From: a virus
Reading direction: 5' to 3' (one strand)
Length of the DNA stretch: 55,765 nucleotides
IMG/VR virus record: IMGVR_UViG_3300008110_005672
Span: 1-55,765 of that record
Part shown: one piece after another, positions 47,247 to 54,876 of the stretch
Position numbering within the stretch: position 1 is the first letter of the stretch
How the letters are laid out: the number at the start of each line of letters is the position of its first letter
Made by a program: the position numbers and the translations under genes
Notes under the pieces: model-generated
Seen by the model: the letters and a program-made list of their open reading frames with translations, nothing else
Told to the model about the DNA's origin: nothing
Databases searched by the model: none

Positions 47247-48347
47247 TTAGTCGGCTCTGAAAGGAGTCCAGCGGTCTCTAGGAACCAGTTTTGATCCGCC
47301 TGCAACATAGCCTTCACCGCCTGGCTTGCCGCCTGTGGTAGCTGTGATATCGCCCTCTGCTTGATCAAGTTCACGGATCACTTCATCTTTGGCAGCCATG
47401 ATCTCACGCACCAGTTCAAACAGTTTGTCCATAACGCCAGGATGCTGTTCACTATGAGCTTGTATCTTGGCAGCTTTTGCAGGAGCCTTTTGCACAAAGG
47501 CCATAAAGGCGTCAGTGTTGATATCATCTAGCTGTTTGTCTTTTGATTTGGTATTTACAAAGGTATAAATTTCCGTTTGCAAATAGCCCATACCTGCAAC
47601 AGGTGCTAGTAAATTATTAATTGCTGATTGATTTTTAGCTAGAGCTTCAATTTTTGCAAGATTTTCAGCACCTACGGCAGGACGATGACTAACTGAAGTC
47701 AAGCCAAATACTTTGAGTTCTGGATTGCCACCAAACTGCTCAGGATCCGTAAAGTCCTCACCGCTCTTGTCTCCAAAGTAGCTGAATACTTTGTGTGCGG
47801 CTACTGCTATTTTGGCTTTAGCCAACTGACGTCCAACTTCACTGTTGCCTGTAACAGAGTAGGTTGTTTGGTTAGGAGTGAACGAAATTCTACCATCACC
47901 ACCTTTATAAGGTTTGCCTGGATGGAATAGAATATCTCCATATACATAACCACGGAACTCTGCAGGAGTTGCTTTTTCAAATACGGGCCACAGTGCTGCC
48001 ATATCACCAGCAAACTTGGCACGCCATTCTTCGCCCTTACCTCGGCTTAGAATAAATTGTTTGAGTTCCTCTGGACTAGAGCTTTTGCCTTCTTCACGTC
48101 CCCAGTTGTTCTTGCCCACCATGCGGAATGTGCCATCTTCTTCACGTCCCCAATAGACTGTGGGATTGCCGTCCCACTTGATAGTGATACTGGTATCGGG
48201 GCTGGCTAGATCTTTTAGTATCTTGATAGCCTTCACAGCACCGTTGGCTTCTGTGAATACAAGATCTTCTAGGTGGTTAAACTCTCTGCCAACTTTCTTG
48301 GGAGCAGGTGCTGCTTCAGCTTCAGTAAGGAATTCAAATGCTCTCAT
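47247..48347 (-). CDS. ligase-like (nucleotidyltransferase-fold) putative capsid-injected protein
   Basis: 366 residues from the ATG that overlaps the upstream stop (ATGA). N-terminus MRAFEFLTEAEAA is capsid-targeting-like with LTE|A cleavage motif. The body has TIKWDGNPTVYWG, resembling motif I (K-x-D-G) of ATP-dependent ligases, MVGKNNWG (motif Ia/III-like) and FRGYVYGDILFHPG (motif III/IIIa-like). Related phage proteins are annotated DUF6267, as I recall. Ligase activity not proven. Confidence 0.68.
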   Translation of the reverse strand: MRAFEFLTEAEAAPAPKKVGREFNHLEDLVFTEANGAVKAIKILKDLASPDTSITIKWDGNPTVYWGREEDGTFRMVGKNNWGREEGKSSSPEELKQFILSRGKGEEWRAKFAGDMAALWPVFEKATPAEFRGYVYGDILFHPGKPYKGGDGRISFTPNQTTYSVTGNSEVGRQLAKAKIAVAAHKVFSYFGDKSGEDFTDPEQFGGNPELKVFGLTSVSHRPAVGAENLAKIEALAKNQSAINNLLAPVAGMGYLQTEIYTFVNTKSKDKQLDDINTDAFMAFVQKAPAKAAKIQAHSEQHPGVMDKLFELVREIMAAKDEVIRELDQAEGDITATTGGKPGGEGYVAGGSKLVPRDRWTPFRAD

Positions 48348-49159
48348 TTTGTTAGGTCTATCATTCTGCGCATCCAACCTATTGTTCCAGGTTGATAGCT
48401 TTCAAAGGCTTCTTTCTTGGGGAGTTCGACGCCTTGCTTACCTAATGTTTCTCTTGCACCTGCAACTAGTTCTTCGTAGTTAGGCAGTTTTTTAATATAA
48501 TTTAGAATTGCATCAACTGACTTTATGTCTTTGACTGCGGCTGTTTGGCCCAGCAGTTGCTTGGCAATGTTATTCCAATCGTTGCCGTCGGGCAGTAGTT
48601 CATCTGTGGTAGCATTCAATAAGCCATGCTTGGGACTGTACTTCATACCGCGAGCACGAGCAATTGAACTCAATACAATATGGCGATGCTCACCGCGATA
48701 CTCGCCTTGTCCGCCAATCATGCTACCCTGTTGGAATTTGGGATTAGCCGAAAACATAAAGTCTGCCTGTACAAATCCATTAACCGGATCACCTTTAATG
48801 GGGGTTTTCCAATGTACATTGTCGCCGCTTAGTTTGACATTTTCTTTGCCAAATTGGCTAATCAACTTTTCTGCAAATGATTTCTTATCTACTTCGTTGG
48901 CATCTACAGAAAGATCTAGATCGCCGGAACTGTTTCGTTCAAATGTGCCGTCCGGATCTTCTTTGCGTCCAGTAGTGCCTAGCCATTTAACAGGTTTTTT
49001 ATCATCTAGATCTTTTTCTTTAGTAAAGTCTAGGCCTGTGATCTTTTCAATGTAAAGAATGGTTTCTTCTACATCACCCGTAGCAATACGCTGTGTTAAC
49101 GGCTGCTTGTCGGGGCCTTTGAATACATTGCCCCCTTCGAATAGATTACTCGTTGTCAT
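48344..49159 (-). CDS. Pol beta-type nucleotidyltransferase-like protein
   Basis: 271 residues. A GTTGRK segment followed by SSGDLDLSVD gives the G-x..DxD active-site pair, and VQADFMF may supply the third Asp. Near the start, NLFE|GG fits an L-x-E cleavage site. Overlaps the ligase-like gene by 4 bases, so the two are made together. Substrate unknown; RNA end repair is one idea. Confidence 0.65.
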   Translation of the reverse strand: MTTSNLFEGGNVFKGPDKQPLTQRIATGDVEETILYIEKITGLDFTKEKDLDDKKPVKWLGTTGRKEDPDGTFERNSSGDLDLSVDANEVDKKSFAEKLISQFGKENVKLSGDNVHWKTPIKGDPVNGFVQADFMFSANPKFQQGSMIGGQGEYRGEHRHIVLSSIARARGMKYSPKHGLLNATTDELLPDGNDWNNIAKQLLGQTAAVKDIKSVDAILNYIKKLPNYEELVAGARETLGKQGVELPKKEAFESYQPGTIGWMRRMIDLTK

Positions 49160-49433
49160 TGGATTCTTCTAGTTTTCTTTTGGCTTTGCGTGATTCTGCC
49201 AGTCTTCGTACACCGCGGGTAAACTTGCTGGGATCTTGTCCTTTGATAGCATTAATAAGTCTGCGCTCAAGTTCATCCGCTGATTCAGCATCATAGTGCT
49301 TGTGTATGCTTTCGAGCAGATTAATAGCAGAATTAATGATATTGGTGGCGCGACTTTCGATTAACGAATCCGTATTGCGTACTTCGGCAATTTCATTAAG
49401 TTCCTGCAGAATTGATCTGGTACGAAGTTTCAT
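49146..49433 (-). CDS. 95-residue possible head protein
   Basis: Begins MKLRTRSILQELNEIAEVRN, all-helical, basic C-terminus (RRLAESRKAKRKLEE). Overlaps the nucleotidyltransferase gene by 14 bases. IAE|V near the start would fit a gp21-type site. Not recognised. Confidence 0.6.
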   Translation of the reverse strand: MKLRTRSILQELNEIAEVRNTDSLIESRATNIINSAINLLESIHKHYDAESADELERRLINAIKGQDPSKFTRGVRRLAESRKAKRKLEESNDNE

Positions 49434-49493
49434 AAATTATTTCCTATTGTGTATTTAACTCATTTTAAACAATAATAACATTGTACTGAAAAA

Positions 49494-49641
49494 TGTGCAA
49501 TCGCACAAGAGCAGACTAAATACTCAGTAGAAACACTGAGTCTACACACGATCAATATCTAAACACCAAAGGCATTACCGATGCCGCTCAACTCGAAAAC
49601 TATGTTCGCGAGTTCAACTACTCTCACAAGGGGAATTATCT
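49494..49641 (+). ncRNA. structured leader with four hairpins
   Basis: TGTGC/GCACA (49494-49507), ACTCAGT/ACTGAGT (49522-49541), GGCAT/ATGCC (49571-49585) and AACTCG/CGAGTT (49590-49614) precede the 40-residue gene. The late-type box ACTAAATA (49515-49522) lies within it, so only the last three would be in a late transcript. Confidence 0.45.
49515..49522 (+). promoter_or_regulatory. T4-type late promoter (ACTAAATA)
   Basis: Same ACTAAATACTC-type context as the plus-strand box at 9544. Upstream of the 40-residue protein and hydrolase genes. Confidence 0.45.
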
Positions 49642-49764
49642 ATGAAAAACTTTTTAAACACATTAAGCAGTCTTTTTGAAAGCCTAGGCAAGGCTAGAGC
49701 AGCAGCACACCTGGCTCGATGTGGATTACATAAACAAGCTAGAGATCTAATGCTGACCAAATAA
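49642..49764 (+). CDS. 40-residue protein of unknown function
   Basis: MKNFLNTLSSLFESLGKARA followed by AAHLARCGLHKQARDLMLTK; one long amphipathic, basic helix. AAGGGGAA precedes the ATG. Could associate with membranes or nucleic acid. Not recognised. Confidence 0.65.
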   Translation: MKNFLNTLSSLFESLGKARAAAHLARCGLHKQARDLMLTK

Positions 49765-49782
49765 GTTCAAATAAATAATGGC

Positions 49783-50358
49783 ATGAACTTGGTGTACATT
49801 CATGGAGCTAATGCCACAAGCGAAAGCTTCAATTATATTAGAAGCAAATTAGGTAATGGTATCGATATCAATTACGACAGTCGTAATGGATTTGAAAATA
49901 ACCTAAAAGACATGCAGGCCGCACTAGACGGACATACTGATCTAGTGTTTGTTGCGCACAGTCTGGGTGGTATCTATAGCCTGCATTTGGCCAACTCAAT
50001 GCCAGAATCCGTTAAGGGTGCTGTGACTCTAAGCACACCCTATGGTGGTGCTGAAGTTGCTGACTATGCTCAATACTTCCTGCCATTCAGCAGATTGATG
50101 CGTGATATTGGGCCAAGCAGTTGGGTCATGAAGCAGGCCAGAAACATCAAGATTCGGCATCCTTGGACTAATATTGTCACGGTAAAGGGCCAAAGTCCGT
50201 TTATGCATGAACCCAACGATGGTGTTGTGACTATTGCCAGTCAGAAACATCATGAGGATATGGAATTAGTAGAGGTTGAATACAACCACTATGAAGTTGT
50301 GCTTAGTGATGAAGTGGTTGGACTTATCAAGGAACGAGTAAAAAAGTTCAAGAAATAA
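49783..50358 (+). CDS. alpha/beta hydrolase (lipase-like)
   Basis: 191 residues. YIHGANATSESF (oxyanion strand), nucleophile in AHSLGGIYS, Asp in EPNDGVVT and His in EYNHYEV: complete Ser-Asp-His triad of alpha/beta hydrolases such as lipases. No signal peptide. Nineteen bases after the small gene, probably same transcript. Confidence 0.85.
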   Translation: MNLVYIHGANATSESFNYIRSKLGNGIDINYDSRNGFENNLKDMQAALDGHTDLVFVAHSLGGIYSLHLANSMPESVKGAVTLSTPYGGAEVADYAQYFLPFSRLMRDIGPSSWVMKQARNIKIRHPWTNIVTVKGQSPFMHEPNDGVVTIASQKHHEDMELVEVEYNHYEVVLSDEVVGLIKERVKKFKK

Positions 50359-50359
50359 G

Positions 50360-50388
50360 TTGCTTTTTTGTCTTTAGGCATATATAAT
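50360..50388 (+). promoter_or_regulatory. sigma70-type promoter (TTGCTT-N17-TATAAT)
   Basis: Perfect -10 and fair -35 with 17-base spacer upstream of the 61-residue gene. Confidence 0.6.
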
Positions 50389-50412
50389 AAACTAACAGCG
50401 AAAAAGAAGTAG

Positions 50413-50598
50413 TTGTTAGCAACAGACATTAACGACTTCCATGCCAAATTCCAGGGCTGGGAAATGACTGCCACTCGTGACGAGAAGACTGGTCAAATCG
50501 TTAGTAAGGTTGAAATGCCACAGTTTCCAGGTCTAGACAAAGTACTAGAAACCGCCGAAAAGATGTATTCATTTGTTAACAGCGGCGTGAAGAAATAA
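50413..50598 (+). CDS. 61-residue protein of unknown function
   Basis: Starts TTG (MLATDINDFHAKFQGWEM) behind AGAAG; ends in FVNSGVKK. Own promoter and strong terminator make it a monocistronic early unit. Function unknown. Confidence 0.6.
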   Translation: MLATDINDFHAKFQGWEMTATRDEKTGQIVSKVEMPQFPGLDKVLETAEKMYSFVNSGVKK

Positions 50599-50634
50599 TT
50601 ACGCTCGTAGAGCAATACAATTAGTGGTAAAAGA

Positions 50635-50658
50635 AAAGCACCTTCGGGTGCTTTTTCT
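50635..50658 (+). terminator. rho-independent terminator (UUCG loop)
   Basis: AAAGCACC-UUCG-GGUGCUUU then UUC on the plus strand. Convergent to the desaturase gene, so it may work for both strands. Confidence 0.88.
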
Positions 50659-51366
50659 TTATGCGTTTCTAAGTTTTGCTAGACCTATATAGTTAAACAA
50701 TTTAAACCACATCCAACCCAAATCAAATTCAAACCAACGACGACTTAATCGAGGATTAGCAGGATCTAGGTGATGGTTGTTGTGTAGCTCTTCACCGCCA
50801 ATTAATATACCCCAAGGTACTATATTACGACTATGGTCCTTGGTTTCACCATTGCGATATCCCCACCAATGGCCTACACCGTTGATAAAACCAGCGGCCC
50901 AGAACGGTATCCATATCATTTGTACACCCCACACTAGAAATCCCCAGGACCCAAATAATACAAGATCTATGATCAACATTAAGAGAATGCCCAGGCGGCT
51001 ATGGGGTGTATAAAGTTTACGTTCAATCCAGTCTTTAGGAGTACCCATTCCATATTTCATAATCATGTCAGCATCTTTGCCGGCACGGTTATAAAACTTG
51101 ACTCCACCAAATACCAATGGCCAAATACCAAATACGTGGGGACTGTGTGGATCGCCTTCGACATCTGTGTTCTGATGATGCTTGCGATGGATGGCCACCC
51201 ACTGCTTGGTGGTCATTCCAGTTGTGAGCCATAACCAAAAACGCATAAAATGGCTTAAGATTGGGTGAAATTCAATACCTCTATGTGCTTGGCTTCTGTG
51301 TAGGTATAAGGTTACACAGACTATTGTAATGTGCGTCATTACCAACGTTGCGATTATCATATTCAT
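50659..51366 (-). CDS. membrane fatty-acid desaturase (acyl delta-9 type)
   Basis: 235 residues. The three His boxes of membrane desaturases: HRSQAHR, HRKHH and HNNHH, spaced normally, plus hydrophobic helices between them. Introduces a double bond into acyl chains in the inner membrane. Known from cyanophages. Divergent from the HAD gene. Confidence 0.93.
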   Translation of the reverse strand: MNMIIATLVMTHITIVCVTLYLHRSQAHRGIEFHPILSHFMRFWLWLTTGMTTKQWVAIHRKHHQNTDVEGDPHSPHVFGIWPLVFGGVKFYNRAGKDADMIMKYGMGTPKDWIERKLYTPHSRLGILLMLIIDLVLFGSWGFLVWGVQMIWIPFWAAGFINGVGHWWGYRNGETKDHSRNIVPWGILIGGEELHNNHHLDPANPRLSRRWFEFDLGWMWFKLFNYIGLAKLRNA

Positions 51367-51381
51367 TGTTTACTTATCCGG

Positions 51382-51410
51382 TTGACACCCTACCAAAATA
51401 ATGCTATAAT
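51382..51410 (+). promoter_or_regulatory. sigma70-consensus promoter (TTGACA-N17-TATAAT), leaderless
   Basis: Perfect hexamers and 17-base spacer. The -10 box ends five bases before the ATG at 51416, so transcription starts at or next to the start codon. Confidence 0.92.
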
Positions 51411-51415
51411 ATGGT

Positions 51416-52000
51416 ATGAAAAAGAAAATCATACTTACAGACGCAGACGGGGTGTTGTTAGATTGGGAATACGCATTTGACGTGTACATGCAACAACACG
51501 GATTTATCCAACAGGATGGCGGCAATCTAAAATATAATATCGGTAGCCGTTACGGCATCGATCCTGAACAGGGTAAAAAGCTAATCAAGATCTTTAACGA
51601 ATCAGCACACATGGGATTCCTGCCACCCTTACGTGATGCTATGTATTATGTTAAAAGGCTACACGAAGAACACGGCTATGTGTTTCATTGTATTACTTCA
51701 ATGAGTTCTGATGCTAATGCTCAAGAACTACGCAAAATGAACCTATGCAAACTGTTTGGCAAGACAGCTTTTGAAAAGTTTATTATCCTAGAAACAGGTG
51801 CTGACAAAGACGAAGCACTTGCTCCGTATAAAGGCAAAGGATATTATTGGATTGAAGATAAAATTACCAATGCTGTTGTGGGGCATGAATTAGGACTAAA
51901 GAGTCTATTAGTTGAACACGGACACAATATGGACTACGAGCATCCAGAAATTCCGCGTGTCAAGAACTGGAAAGAAATCTACGATATTATTGTAGACTAA
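51416..52000 (+). CDS. HAD-superfamily phosphatase
   Basis: 194 residues. Motif I LTDADGVLLDWE (nucleophile Asp and Asp+2), motif II Ser/Thr in CITSMSSD, a Lys in the FEKF segment, and the acidic motif IV in YYWIEDK. Substrate unknown; phage relatives hydrolyse nucleotides or sugar phosphates. Probably translated from a leaderless mRNA. Confidence 0.84.
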   Translation: MKKKIILTDADGVLLDWEYAFDVYMQQHGFIQQDGGNLKYNIGSRYGIDPEQGKKLIKIFNESAHMGFLPPLRDAMYYVKRLHEEHGYVFHCITSMSSDANAQELRKMNLCKLFGKTAFEKFIILETGADKDEALAPYKGKGYYWIEDKITNAVVGHELGLKSLLVEHGHNMDYEHPEIPRVKNWKEIYDIIVD

Positions 52001-52218
52001 AGTTTCTCGCCACAATGAGGACAAGTTTGCTTGTGTTCTTCTCTACCTTGCTTTATTACTTTTTTTAACTTCCTAGCATCACGCAAACTACTCTTTATGG
52101 TTGTCCTACATCGTTCAGATTTTGTTTTTCCTAATTCAATTTTTAAATTGTTTCTTAGTTTTTGAAGTCTACCTTCAAAAATATCCAAGAAGCCCGAAAG
52201 AGTTTTATTAGTAGACAT
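51997..52218 (-). CDS. 73-residue Lys/Arg-rich protein with CxxC-like ending
   Basis: Helical and basic (KLRNNLKIELGKTKSERCRTTIKSSL), ending TCPHCGEKL, a half zinc ribbon. May bind nucleic acid. Its stop overlaps the HAD gene's stop region (convergent). The 200 bases upstream are structured. Confidence 0.65.
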   Translation of the reverse strand: MSTNKTLSGFLDIFEGRLQKLRNNLKIELGKTKSERCRTTIKSSLRDARKLKKVIKQGREEHKQTCPHCGEKL

Positions 52219-52421
52219 CTGCTATTCCCTATTACGACAAGTTTCTATAGCAATATTTAAGTGATATTTGATTACACTAATATTACAAATTCGTTAATTT
52301 GTTAGAAAAATTAGCCAAAAAAAGTGCTCACTTAAGGATGCCCTCGGGCACGACTCCTACTATCATCCTCGCCCAGCAGCCGGGCACACCAAGTAACGCA
52401 AGCGTTCCTAAGGTAGGTGTT
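52219..52421 (-). other. structured intergenic RNA region
   Basis: Minus-strand hairpins AACG/CGUU, GCCC/GGGC and UGCC/GGCA, then AAGUGAGCACU followed by seven U, which can act as a terminator for the 52422-52961 gene. No reading frame supported. Confidence 0.4.
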
Positions 52422-52961
52422 CTATCTCTTATCACTAGGAGTACTTGCTGGCAAATGATCTCTACCATAATGCAACTTACTGCCTAAAATCTTTTCTAGT
52501 GCTACCATTAACTCCGGGCCAACTAGATGCTTACGCAACCATTTCTCCGCTAGACTATTTACAATCTTTTCATTGCGGTAGACTCCGCCTTGGGATTTGT
52601 GGTTGGCATAGGCGTGATATGCTTCGTGAACAGCAATGGCCACTGCCGCTGCTTCGTGGCTTTCTAGATCTTTAACTTCTATGCTTCCACCGGGTTCATC
52701 ATCATTGGGAGTAAAGTGCCCGTCTCTTGAACCTTCCCATACTAGATACATACCTGATTGTAATTCATCCTCATCGTCTGTGACTAGATTTTTACCTAGC
52801 ACATCTTGTATAGCATCATACACTGACCAGGGTGTGGCTGCACGACCCCTAATCTCAGTGTTAGGCATCATGGGTTTATCTTCGGGATCAAAGTCTCCGT
52901 ACCGAGCTCTTAGAGCCGCGTCAGAAGTTTTGAGTTCCGAGATAAACTCATAGGATCTCAT
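52422..52961 (-). CDS. putative capsid-targeted HExxH metallopeptidase
   Basis: 179 residues. N-terminus MRSYEFISELKT is capsid-targeting-like with ISE|L cleavage site. AVAIAVHEAYHAYANH contains HExxH of zinc peptidases; a downstream Glu (NSLAEKWL) may be the third ligand. Predicted to be packed in the head, cut by the prohead protease and injected with DNA. Substrate unknown. Confidence 0.68.
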   Translation of the reverse strand: MRSYEFISELKTSDAALRARYGDFDPEDKPMMPNTEIRGRAATPWSVYDAIQDVLGKNLVTDDEDELQSGMYLVWEGSRDGHFTPNDDEPGGSIEVKDLESHEAAAVAIAVHEAYHAYANHKSQGGVYRNEKIVNSLAEKWLRKHLVGPELMVALEKILGSKLHYGRDHLPASTPSDKR

Positions 52962-52964
52962 AGA

Positions 52965-53405
52965 TTAATTGCACCAACTTTGTTTAGCGTCACCGTAGTA
53001 TTCACGAGCCAAGCCGTTGCTAATAAGTCCTTGTCTAATGCTTTGTCCGTTTACCAAGATATCTCCCAATATACGGCCACCAAACTTATCCCATCCATAG
53101 ATAATAACCTGGTGCTTTGGGTGGGATTGTAAGGCTTGAGTTGTAAATTTACTCGCCAATTGCGCTCGCTGGTCTTCTTGTGGACATTGAGCTCGGTGTC
53201 CTTTTTCCGGTGTGTCAACTCCGTAGATTCTAACAGCCAGTTCGGGCTTGAGCGGTGCTGGTAGAAAGGGGGCGGCGATTACAATAGTATCGCCATCACT
53301 CACTCTAATGACCTGTGCATCGTAGGTCGCTGATTTTGCAGGCATCTTGCCCTGTGCTAATGCCAGTACTGGCACTAACAATAATACTGCTAACAATTTG
53401 TTCAT
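52965..53405 (-). CDS. secreted staphylococcal-nuclease-like thermonuclease
   Basis: 146 residues. Signal peptide (MNKLLAVLLLVPVLALA|Q), then VSDGDTI, RIYGVDTPE and the Arg in GGRILGDI of the SNase active site, and LISNGLAREY. Ca-dependent DNA/RNA nuclease in the periplasm, maybe against extracellular or superinfecting DNA. Late box at 53432-53439. Confidence 0.9.
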   Translation of the reverse strand: MNKLLAVLLLVPVLALAQGKMPAKSATYDAQVIRVSDGDTIVIAAPFLPAPLKPELAVRIYGVDTPEKGHRAQCPQEDQRAQLASKFTTQALQSHPKHQVIIYGWDKFGGRILGDILVNGQSIRQGLISNGLAREYYGDAKQSWCN

Positions 53406-53430
53406 TTTAGATCCTCAATATCTATGTAGT

Positions 53431-54039
53431 TTATTTATCGTGTATCCAAAATCCCAATCTGTCACCTCCGGGACTTTCATACCATTTGGTTCTAGGAGGT
53501 TGTGGTAGGGGATTGTCCCGCCATACTGGATAAATGACATCGCTGTTGTGATTACTGAAATCGTCGTTCCACCGTAGGTGTACTTCGATAATCTTGCCAT
53601 CCACGTACTCTACATTGACCCAGGGTGTTAGTCGCCATAGTTCACCTAACACTTCAGGAAACTTGTAGCGTTCTTCAATGCGTTCCCAGCGACTGAAACG
53701 ATCTAATCTGTCAGGATCATCTCTAAATCCTTCTACTGCTAGATGTTGTATGCCGTAGTGAAAGTCTACACTGGTATGCCGTCCTTCGAAACATTCGCAC
53801 CAAAAGTATCCGTCGGGTACTAGATCAGTGTCCTTGGGTGTTAGCCATTGTTTGCTAGCCCCTCTGCTCATCATGCGTATATTGGTGATAGGACGAACTA
53901 TATATTGTCCTGGTTTAGGTACAGCAATGCCAGCAGGACCAGCAATATGGTCCAACTTGCGGGCCAATATCAGTTTGTCGTAGATCCACAAGTAATCTGT
54001 AGGACAACTTGCCCATACATCTTTGTCATCGATGAACAT
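53431..54039 (-). CDS. conserved phage protein of unknown function
   Basis: 202 residues. Contains YIVRPITNIRMMSRGASK and VPDGYFWCECFEGRHTSVDFHYG, a pattern remotely like the substrate-binding part of ATP-grasp enzymes, but no nucleotide-binding site can be shown. Typical of marine T4-like phages. Operon with the next two upstream genes. Confidence 0.6.
   Translation of the reverse strand: MFIDDKDVWASCPTDYLWIYDKLILARKLDHIAGPAGIAVPKPGQYIVRPITNIRMMSRGASKQWLTPKDTDLVPDGYFWCECFEGRHTSVDFHYGIQHLAVEGFRDDPDRLDRFSRWERIEERYKFPEVLGELWRLTPWVNVEYVDGKIIEVHLRWNDDFSNHNSDVIYPVWRDNPLPQPPRTKWYESPGGDRLGFWIHDK
53432..53439 (-). promoter_or_regulatory. T4-type late promoter (GATAAATA)
   Basis: Minus strand, 27 bases upstream of the secreted nuclease gene and overlapping the preceding stop codon. 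Confidence 0.5.
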
Positions 54040-54047
54040 AGGTTAAT

Positions 54048-54680
54048 TTAGTCGTTCATTCGCCATTTGTTTTCTGGCAATCCGTAATCCCATTTAGGAT
54101 CCATCTCAACATTCCATCTAGTGGTGGCCACATGAAAGTCTGGTATCTTCATTTCTTTGGGATTACTTGCTGGTTCAAGGATAACAATGCGATTGTTTGG
54201 CTGTGCGGCAAATTGTCCATTGTCGCATTTGATAAAGTTAAAACTCTTGTGATCTTCGACATCTTCACTATGCCCACAATCTATAACATTGAAATCAGGA
54301 TGTGCAGAATCAACAGTGAAAAGATATTCACCCCCTAGCCAAGATCCATCTTTCATTTTGATTTTGCATCTCATATTGGCAATCATTGCTTTTCTAATCA
54401 CAGTGACGTCATAAGACATGCTGTTCCATAATTGTAAAAAATCTAAAGGATATGGATCACCTTCTATGGGTTTCCAACAGAATGCGTGTAATGGCAGCTT
54501 GTCATATAGCGCACCATATTGATTCAAGTATGCTTCAATGCGGAATGCCTGACTGCGTTGGCTTTTAAGTGTGATCCACCAACAGGGTTCTAATTCCCCG
54601 TGTCCTTTTTCAAAGTCGTAGAGAAATTCTTTACGAATAAAACATTTTACTGGTGGCAAGTTTGCAACTAGAAAACTCAT
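54048..54680 (-). CDS. conserved phage protein of unknown function
   Basis: 210 residues beginning MSFLVANLPPVKCFIRKEFL, followed by KSQRSQAFRIEAYLNQYGALYDKLPLHAFCW. A family frequent in T4-like marine phages next to the 53431-54039 type protein. Beta-rich. Start overlaps the Cys-rich gene's stop (TGATG). Function unknown. Confidence 0.7.
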   Translation of the reverse strand: MSFLVANLPPVKCFIRKEFLYDFEKGHGELEPCWWITLKSQRSQAFRIEAYLNQYGALYDKLPLHAFCWKPIEGDPYPLDFLQLWNSMSYDVTVIRKAMIANMRCKIKMKDGSWLGGEYLFTVDSAHPDFNVIDCGHSEDVEDHKSFNFIKCDNGQFAAQPNNRIVILEPASNPKEMKIPDFHVATTRWNVEMDPKWDYGLPENKWRMND

Positions 54681-54838
54681 CAGTTATAGACTCGTTGAAT
54701 ACCTTTGTCTACACAATCTGCACATTCACAGTCTGGGCAATCGCAGTCGTCTGTCATACAGCTGAATCCACAGTGTGCGGTACACCAGCAGATGCATTTG
54801 GGTTTTAATCTTTGATATGTTGTGTCATTGTCTTCCAT
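54680..54838 (-). CDS. Cys-rich metallothionein-like small protein
   Basis: 52 residues with ten Cys and one His: CICWCTAHCGFSC, then CDCPDCECADC. Cys spacing (C-x-C and C-x2-C) is that of metal-thiolate clusters, and no disulfide-type signal peptide is present, so it should bind Zn, Cd or Cu in the cytoplasm. Overlaps the next gene by one base. Sequence family not recognised. Confidence 0.7.
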   Translation of the reverse strand: MEDNDTTYQRLKPKCICWCTAHCGFSCMTDDCDCPDCECADCVDKGIQRVYN

Positions 54839-54876
54839 TGTTCGCCTCTACAATGTTGATATATTTTCTGTACATC

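Noticed and set aside
52299-52487. Plus-strand frame of 62 codons
   Set aside because: TTG start without a ribosome-binding site; lies over the hairpin region and the end of the protease gene.
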